Origin: Streptomyces massasporeus
GTDB lineage: Bacteria > Actinomycetota > Actinomycetes > Streptomycetales > Streptomycetaceae
Length of the DNA stretch: 64,000 nt
Assembly (NCBI RefSeq): GCF_014648995.1
Contig: NZ_BMSE01000003.1
Span: 1-64,000 of the forward strand
Direction: 5' to 3'
The first letter of the stretch is position 1. Each line of letters starts with the position of its first letter. Of the stretch, positions 59,059 to 64,000 are shown in pieces. Both the position numbers and the translations under genes were made by a program. The notes below the pieces were generated by a model that saw only the letters and a program-made list of their open reading frames with translations, was not told the origin of the DNA and ran no database searches.

Positions 59059-60558
59059 TCAGGCCACGAACGTACGCGGTGCCTCCGCGTTCCCCACCGC
59101 GCCGCTCTCCACCAGCCGCGCCGCCGCGGCCAGCCGCACCGCCGCCTCCTCGGCCACGGCCCCGCCGACGGTGAACGGCAGCCGCACATACCCCTCGAAC
59201 GCCCCGTCCACCCCGAACCGCGGCCCGGACGGCACCCGGACCCCCACGCGCTCCCCCGCCTCGGCCAGCCGCGAACCGGACAGACCCCCGGTGCGCACCC
59301 AGAGCGTCAACCCGCCCTGGGGCACCTCGAACTCCCACTCGGGCAGCTCCCGCCGCACCGCGGTCACCAGCTCGTCCCGGTTCGCCCGCGCCTGCGCCCG
59401 CCGCACCTCCACGGCCTGCTCCCAGCCCCCGGTCCCGAACAGCCAGTTCACCGCCAGCTGCTCCAGGACCGGTGTGCCGAGATCGGCGTACGCCCGGGCG
59501 GCGACCAGGCTGCGGATCACGTCCGGCGCGGCCCGCACCCAGCCGATCCGCATCCCGGCCCAGAACGCCTTGCTCGCCGACCCCACCGTGATCACCGTGG
59601 AGCCGGCCGGGTCGAAGGCACACACCGGCCGCGGCATCCGCACCTCCGGATCCAGCCACAGCTCGCTCATCGTCTCGTCGGCGATCAGCACCGTCCCCGC
59701 GGACCGCGCCGCGTCCACCAGCCGTCGCCGCTGGTCCTCGTCGGCGAGCGCCCCGGTCGGGTTGTGGAAGTCGGCGACGACATACGCGATGCGGGGCGCG
59801 GCGTCCCGCAGGACCTGCCGCCAGCGGTCCATGTCCCAGCCGGTGAGCCCCTCGGCCATCGCGACGGGTACCAGCCGGGCCCCGGCCTCCCGCATCAGCT
59901 GGAGGATGTTGGCGTAGGAGGGCGACTCGACCGCGATGCGCTCGCCGCGCCCGGCGAACAGATGACAGATGGCGTCGATCGCGCCCATCGCCCCGGTCGT
60001 CACCATGATCTGCTCGGGCATGGTCGGGATCCCGCGCGCGGTGTACCGCTCGGCGATCATCGCCCGCAGGGCGGGGAGTCCGGCGGGGTAGTCGCCGTGC
60101 GTGTGCGCGTAGGGCGGCAGTTCCTCCAGCGCGCCCTGGACGGCCCGGGTGAGCCAGGGCTCGGGAGCGGGCAGTGCGGCGCACCCGAGGTCGATCAGCG
60201 AGCCGAGGGCCTCCGGCGGAAGCGGCTCCAGCCCCCGCGCGGGCAGCGGGTTCCCGGCCGGGACTGCGGTCCAACTGCCCGCGCCCCGACGTGACTCCAG
60301 GAATCCTTCGCCGCGCAGCGCCTCGTAGGCGGCGGCCACCGTCGTACGGCTGACGGACAGGGAGAGGGCGAGTTCGCGTTCGGCGGGCAGCCGGGCCGCC
60401 ACCGGGACCCGGCCCTCGAGCACCAGCAGCCGGATGCCGTCGGCGAGCGCACGGTACGCCGGCGGCCGGCGCGAACCGGGCCCCGCCGGGCGGTCCTGCT
60501 GGGAGCTGAGAAGCCGGGCGAGCTGCGCCGCACCCACGGCCGAGGTCCACTCCGCCAT
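59059..60558 (-). CDS. MocR-type GntR regulator with aminotransferase domain
   Basis: A 499-residue fusion of a GntR winged helix (about 35-105: ALADGIRLLVLEGRVPVAARLPAERELALSLSVSRTTVAAAYEAL) and a class I aminotransferase-like PLP domain. The PLP domain has GAMGAIDAICHLFAGRGERIAVESPSY, DFHNPTGAL and TVGSASKAFWAGMRIGW with the PLP-lysine. MocR proteins use PLP or an amino-acid aldimine as effector. It diverges from a YczE-like membrane protein gene, a pairing seen elsewhere, and probably controls it from the nested repeats at 60563-60636. Confidence 0.92.
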   Translation of the reverse strand: MAEWTSAVGAAQLARLLSSQQDRPAGPGSRRPPAYRALADGIRLLVLEGRVPVAARLPAERELALSLSVSRTTVAAAYEALRGEGFLESRRGAGSWTAVPAGNPLPARGLEPLPPEALGSLIDLGCAALPAPEPWLTRAVQGALEELPPYAHTHGDYPAGLPALRAMIAERYTARGIPTMPEQIMVTTGAMGAIDAICHLFAGRGERIAVESPSYANILQLMREAGARLVPVAMAEGLTGWDMDRWRQVLRDAAPRIAYVVADFHNPTGALADEDQRRRLVDAARSAGTVLIADETMSELWLDPEVRMPRPVCAFDPAGSTVITVGSASKAFWAGMRIGWVRAAPDVIRSLVAARAYADLGTPVLEQLAVNWLFGTGGWEQAVEVRRAQARANRDELVTAVRRELPEWEFEVPQGGLTLWVRTGGLSGSRLAEAGERVGVRVPSGPRFGVDGAFEGYVRLPFTVGGAVAEEAAVRLAAAARLVESGAVGNAEAPRTFVA

Positions 60559-60562
60559 CGAA

Positions 60563-60636
60563 ATCAGTCCACCTTCCCCGGATTGGCCATGGATGGCTTC
60601 TGCATCCAAGCCACATGGTGACATGCATCAGTCCAC
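60563..60636. promoter_or_regulatory. Nested repeats, likely MocR operator region
   Basis: The 10-mer ATCAGTCCAC occurs directly repeated at 60563-60572 and 60627-60636. Between them lie two overlapping inverted repeats, TGGATG/CATCCA (60590-60595, 60603-60608) and TGGCTT/AAGCCA (60594-60599, 60608-60613), inside CCATG/CATGG arms (60587-60618). MocR regulators commonly need several half-sites, in line with this layout. Confidence 0.6.
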
Positions 60637-60658
60637 TACCACCACAGGGGGGCACATC

Positions 60659-61312
60659 ATGTCCACGCGGGGGCATCTCGCCCGGCGGCTCGTCCAGCTC
60701 TACGCCGGTCTCGCGCTGTACGGCGCCAGTTCGGCACTGCTCGTCCGGTCGGGGCTCGGGCTGGAGCCGTGGAACGTGCTGCACCAGGGCCTCGCCGAGC
60801 GGACGGGGCTGTCGATCGGCGTGGTACTGACGATCGTGGGCGCGGCGGTGCTGCTCACCTGGATCCCGCTGCGCCAGCGGCCGGGCCTGGGCACGGTCTC
60901 CAACGTGCTGGTCATCGGCATGGCGATGGACGCGACGCTGGCCCTGGTACCCGACGCGCACGGCCCGCTGCCGCGCGTGACGCTGATGGTGACGGGGATC
61001 GTCCTGAACGGCGCGGCGACCGGCCTGTACATCGCGGCGCGCTTCGGCCCGGGTCCGCGCGACGGCCTCATGACGGGCCTGCACCAGCGCACGGGGGTCT
61101 CGATCCGCCTGGTGCGCACGGCCATCGAGTTCGCGGTCGTGGCGACGGGCTTCGCCCTGGGCGGCACCGTCGGCATCGGCACCCTCCTGTACGCGGTCTC
61201 GATCGGCCCGCTCGCCCAGCTGTTCCTGCGCGTGTTCGCCGTCCCCCCGGCATCCGGCGGCAGCACGGTCGTTGCCACCGGTCAACCCCGAGGGGCGATA
61301 CTGCGTCCGTGA
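60659..61312 (+). CDS. YczE/YitT-like integral membrane protein
   Basis: A 217-residue protein with five or six membrane helices (for example LVQLYAGLALYGASSALLV, LTIVGAAVLLTWI, VTLMVTGIVLNGAATGLYIAA). The RSGLGLEPWNVLHQGLAERTGLSIG and GPGPRDGLMTGLHQRTGVSI segments are an internal duplication typical of YczE-type proteins. The substrate is unknown; the MocR neighbour hints at a vitamin B6 or amino-acid related compound. ATG 60659 follows GGGGGG. The stop overlaps the next start as GTGA. Confidence 0.88.
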   Translation: MSTRGHLARRLVQLYAGLALYGASSALLVRSGLGLEPWNVLHQGLAERTGLSIGVVLTIVGAAVLLTWIPLRQRPGLGTVSNVLVIGMAMDATLALVPDAHGPLPRVTLMVTGIVLNGAATGLYIAARFGPGPRDGLMTGLHQRTGVSIRLVRTAIEFAVVATGFALGGTVGIGTLLYAVSIGPLAQLFLRVFAVPPASGGSTVVATGQPRGAILRP

Positions 61313-62076
61313 CCCCGCGGATACGCCACCCCTACCTCGACCATCCCGGCCCGATCGCCTTCGCCCACCGGGGCGGGGCCGCGGACGGCCTGGAGAACAC
61401 CGTGCGGCAGTTCCGGTGCGCGGTCGAGGCCGGATACCGGTACATCGAGACGGACGTCCACACCACCCGGGACGGCAAGCTCGTCGCCTTCCACGACGCG
61501 ACCCTGGACCGGGTGACGGACGGCGCGGGCCGGATCGCCGACCTGCCGTGGCAGGAGGTACGCCAGGCGCGCGTGGCGGGCGAGGAACCACTGCCCCTCT
61601 TCGAGGAGCTCCTGGAGACCTTCCCCGACGTGCGTTGGAACGTCGACGTCAAGGCGGAGGCCGCCCTGTCGCCCTTCCTGGACCTGGTCGGACGCACGGA
61701 CTCCTGGGACCGGATCTGCCTCGGCTCGTTCTCCGAGGCCCGCCTGGTGCGCGCCCAGCGGCTGTCCGGCCCCCGCCTGGCCACGTCGTACGGCACCCGG
61801 GGCGTGCTCACCCTGCGGCTGCGCTCCTGGGGGCTGCCGGCCGCGGTGCGCCGCTCGGCGATAGCCGCCCAGGTCCCCGAGATCCAGTCCGGCATCCAGG
61901 TCGTGGACCGGCGCTTCCTGCACGCGGCCCACGCACGCGGGCTCCAGGTGCACGTGTGGACGGTCAACGATCCCGAGGGCATGCACCGGCTGCTCGACCT
62001 GGGCGTGGATGGCATCATGACCGATCACATCGACACGTTGCGCAAGGTCATGGAGGACCGCGGCGTCTGGGTCTGA
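61309..62076 (+). CDS. Glycerophosphodiester phosphodiesterase
   Basis: A 255-residue GDPD-family enzyme that releases glycerol-3-phosphate from glycerophosphodiesters. The TIM-barrel motifs are AHRGGAADGLENT (catalytic histidine and arginine), YIETDVHTTRDGKLVAFHD (metal ligands and second histidine) and VHVWTVNDPEGMHRLLDLGVDGIMTD. No signal peptide, so it is cytoplasmic. Its GTG start overlaps the YczE-like stop, so the two genes are coupled. Confidence 0.92.
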   Translation: MTPRIRHPYLDHPGPIAFAHRGGAADGLENTVRQFRCAVEAGYRYIETDVHTTRDGKLVAFHDATLDRVTDGAGRIADLPWQEVRQARVAGEEPLPLFEELLETFPDVRWNVDVKAEAALSPFLDLVGRTDSWDRICLGSFSEARLVRAQRLSGPRLATSYGTRGVLTLRLRSWGLPAAVRRSAIAAQVPEIQSGIQVVDRRFLHAAHARGLQVHVWTVNDPEGMHRLLDLGVDGIMTDHIDTLRKVMEDRGVWV

Positions 62077-62126
62077 GACCCCGGGCCCGTCCCCTCTGCG
62101 CGTTCACGGGGAAGCGAGGGGCACGG

Positions 62127-63473
62127 GTGGGCAACGACACCGTGCGGACACCGCCGGCCGACGGGGCCGCGGAGCGCAGGAGCGAGCAGCGCGGCTGGTA
62201 CGTCTACGACTGGGCCTGTTCCGTCTACTCGACGAGCGTGCTCACCGTGTTCCTGGGCCCCTATCTGACGTCGGTCGCCAAGTCGGCGGCCGACGCCGAC
62301 GGGTATGTGCACCCCCTCGGCATCCCGGTGCGCGCCGGGTCCTTCTTCGCGTACTCGGTGTCCCTGTCGGTGATCGTGGCCGTGCTGGTGATGCCCCTGG
62401 TGGGCGCCGCCGCCGACCGCACCGGCCGCAAGAAGCCCCTCCTCGCGGCCGCCGCCTACACCGGGGCCACCGCCACGGCGGCCATGTTCTTCCTGGACGG
62501 CGACCGCTATCTGCTGGGCGGTGCACTCCTGGTCGTCGCGAACGCCGCGCAGTCCGTGGCGATGATGCTCTACAACTCCTACCTGCCGCAGATCGCCCCG
62601 CCCGAGGAGCGGGACGCGGTCTCCTCCCGCGGCTGGGCCTTCGGTTACGCGGCGGGTTCGCTGGTCCTCGTCGCCAACCTGATCCTCTATACCGGGCACG
62701 AGGGCTTCGGCCTCTCCGAGAGCGCGGCGGTCCGCATCTGCCTGGCGTCGGCCGGCCTGTGGTGGGGCGCGTTCGCCGTCATCCCGCTGCGGCGGCTGCG
62801 CGACCGCAGGACCGCCGGGCGCGAGGCGGCCCTCCCGGGCTTCCGGCAGCTCGCGGCGACCGTCCGCGACATGCGCCGCCACCCGCTGACGCTCGCCTTC
62901 CTGCTCGCCTACCTCGTCTACAACGACGGCATCCAGACGGTGATCTCCCAGGCCTCGGTCTACGGCTCCGAGGAGCTGGGCCTGGAACAGTCCACCCTCA
63001 TCGGCGCCGTGCTGCTGGTGCAGGTGCTGGCGGTGGCGGGCGCACTGGCCATGGGCCGGCTGGCCCGGGTGTACGGAGCCAAGCGCACGATCCTCGGCTC
63101 GCTGGTCGCATGGACCGTGACGCTGGCGGCCGGGTACTTCCTGCCGGCCGGGGCGCCGGTGTGGTTCTTCGTCCTGGCCGCCGGGATCGGCCTGGTCCTC
63201 GGCGGCAGCCAGGCGCTGTCCCGCTCCCTGTTCTCCCATCTGATCCCGCCGGGCAGGGAGGCCGAATACTTCTCGGCGTACGAGATGAGCGACCGTGGGA
63301 TGAGCTGGCTCGGGCCGCTGCTGTTCGGGATCACCTACCAGCTGACCGGGAGCTACCGGGACGCGATCATCTCGCTGGTGGTCTTCTTCGTGCTCGGCTT
63401 CGCCCTGCTCGCGCGGGTCCCGGTGCGGCGTGCGATCGGCGAAGCGGGGAATCCGGTTCCTGACAGGATTTAG
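62127..63473 (+). CDS. MFS transporter, UMF1/Atg22-like family
   Basis: A 448-residue permease with about 12 helices. It opens with RGWYVYDWACSVYSTSVLTVFLGPYL, the family signature, and has loop motifs GAAADRTGRKKPLL and MGRLARVYGAKRTIL. A late LGGSQALSRSLFSHLIPPGREAEYFSAYEMSDRG is also typical. Related yeast proteins export amino acids from vacuoles; the bacterial substrate is unknown. GTG 62127 has GAGGGG upstream. It is 50 bp after the GDPD gene and may share its transcript. Confidence 0.9.
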   Translation: MGNDTVRTPPADGAAERRSEQRGWYVYDWACSVYSTSVLTVFLGPYLTSVAKSAADADGYVHPLGIPVRAGSFFAYSVSLSVIVAVLVMPLVGAAADRTGRKKPLLAAAAYTGATATAAMFFLDGDRYLLGGALLVVANAAQSVAMMLYNSYLPQIAPPEERDAVSSRGWAFGYAAGSLVLVANLILYTGHEGFGLSESAAVRICLASAGLWWGAFAVIPLRRLRDRRTAGREAALPGFRQLAATVRDMRRHPLTLAFLLAYLVYNDGIQTVISQASVYGSEELGLEQSTLIGAVLLVQVLAVAGALAMGRLARVYGAKRTILGSLVAWTVTLAAGYFLPAGAPVWFFVLAAGIGLVLGGSQALSRSLFSHLIPPGREAEYFSAYEMSDRGMSWLGPLLFGITYQLTGSYRDAIISLVVFFVLGFALLARVPVRRAIGEAGNPVPDRI

Positions 63474-63651
63474 CACTCGGAGCGAAAGGGCTGTAGTGTA
63501 CGCGTTTGGCCTGCCAGGCGGACCGTTACTGCGCGTCAAAGATGCCGAAACGCTGGGTTATATCTGCTATCAGATGTGACAAACCGGGCGCTGGTGGGTA
63601 CAACAAGGGCGGCTACGACGGCGACGCATGACCCGGAACGGGACTCGGAAC

Positions 63652-63678
63652 GGGAATCTTTACCGCCGACCGGACGTT
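63652..63678 (+). promoter_or_regulatory. Sigma-R-type promoter of rbpA
   Basis: GGGAAT (63652-63657), exactly 18 bases, then GTT (63676-63678) is a perfect match to the sigma-R consensus (GGGAAT-N18-GTT) of the thiol-oxidative stress response. It lies 61 bp before the rbpA start. rbpA of S. coelicolor is a known sigma-R target. The 180 bp to the left hold no gene; a GCCTGCCAGGC inverted repeat (about 63510-63522) may end the MFS transcript. Confidence 0.85.
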
Positions 63679-63739
63679 GACCGGATGACGACGACAGCGA
63701 CACCTGTCCTGTGGGCGACAAGCCCGGGAGGCACGATTC

Positions 63740-64000
63740 ATGAGTGAGCGAGCTCTTCGCGGCACGCGCCTCGTGGTGACCAGCTACGAGACGGACCGCG
63801 GCATCGACCTGGCCCCGCGCCAGGCCGTGGAGTACGCATGCGAGAAGGGGCACCGCTTCGAGATGCCCTTCTCGGTCGAGGCGGAGATCCCGCCGGAGTG
63901 GGAGTGCAAGGTCTGTGGGGCCCAGGCACTCCTCGTGGACGGCGATGTCCCTGAAGAAAAGAAGGGCAAGCCCGCGCGTACGCATTGGGACATGCTGATG
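63740..64000 (+). CDS. rbpA: RNA polymerase-binding protein RbpA (3' end beyond the window)
   Basis: The first 87 codons are present: MSERALRGTRLVVTSYETDRG is the N-terminal tail, followed by the core domain with its zinc-type cysteines in YACEKGHRF and CKVCGAQALLVDGD. RbpA is about 124 residues in Streptomyces, so some 35 residues lie outside. It binds the housekeeping sigma factor and RNA polymerase, stabilises open complexes and lowers rifampicin sensitivity. GGGAGG precedes the ATG by 9 bases. Confidence 0.96.
   Translation, partial: MSERALRGTRLVVTSYETDRGIDLAPRQAVEYACEKGHRFEMPFSVEAEIPPEWECKVCGAQALLVDGDVPEEKKGKPARTHWDMLM

Overview
The window is high-GC DNA with Streptomyces-type gene content: GTG starts, ATGA/GTGA overlaps, a conservon, a mycothiol-linked dehydrogenase, RbpA, and the crr-ptsI pair behind a DasR box. 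From memory, the ends (crr-ptsI on the left, rbpA on the right) match one region of the S. coelicolor chromosome, so this looks like a core-chromosome segment with some lineage-specific blocks. I see no tRNA gene, insertion sequence, integrase, CRISPR array or prophage. The extreme left edge appears to be the leader and promoter of an rRNA operon reading out of the window.

Layout. 0.2-2.6 kb: DasR box and the general PTS genes crr-ptsI. 2.6-13.3 kb: a hypothetical protein, acetoacetyl-CoA synthetase, a GH31 glucosidase, a NUDIX protein, a VanX-like dipeptidase, a DUF35-thiolase pair behind a 17-bp palindrome, and an EAL-CBS-GGDEF protein with a partly degenerate EAL domain. 14.0-16.4 kb: glpF-glpK. 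16.6-24.8 kb (minus strand): a conservon (sensor kinase, roadblock protein, DUF742 protein, Ras-like GTPase) with a 1232-residue 5-oxoprolinase/hydantoinase gene between the DUF742 and GTPase genes. 26-38.7 kb: a choline/glycine-betaine catabolic locus with its own IclR-type regulator. 38.7-45.8 kb (minus strand): a three-gene SMC operon resembling MksBEF/Wadjet without the nuclease gene. 46-51.2 kb: GntR regulator, MFS transporter, DUF1445 hydro-lyase and pxpABC. 51.2-54.5 kb: an SGNH hydrolase and two glycosyltransferases in an overlapping operon. 54.6-63.5 kb: housekeeping and hypothetical genes, including a SpoIIIE/FtsK-like protein and a divergent MocR/YczE pair. 63.7 kb to the end: rbpA behind a sigma-R-type promoter.

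How the genes work together. In the choline locus, choline oxidase (CodA) and betaine aldehyde dehydrogenase make glycine betaine. A Rieske oxygenase (GbcA-like), probably fed by the separate Rieske ferredoxin and FAD reductase encoded next to iclR, would demethylate betaine and release formaldehyde. Dimethylglycine oxidase takes the next step, and a mycothiol-dependent formaldehyde dehydrogenase removes formaldehyde. Two ungapped 39-bp sites (25 of 39 identical) lie upstream of iclR/ferredoxin and at the mscR promoter, and they look like the operator of the IclR protein.

The most interesting items are the SMC operon, the 5-oxoprolinase inside the conservon (with a second, unrelated 5-oxoprolinase, PxpABC, elsewhere in the window), the IclR operator pair, an apparent deletion-frameshift that fuses an MFS transporter to the DUF1445 gene, and three tandem repeat tracts near gene ends. 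All functions come from reading motifs and recalled family features; no database search was run.
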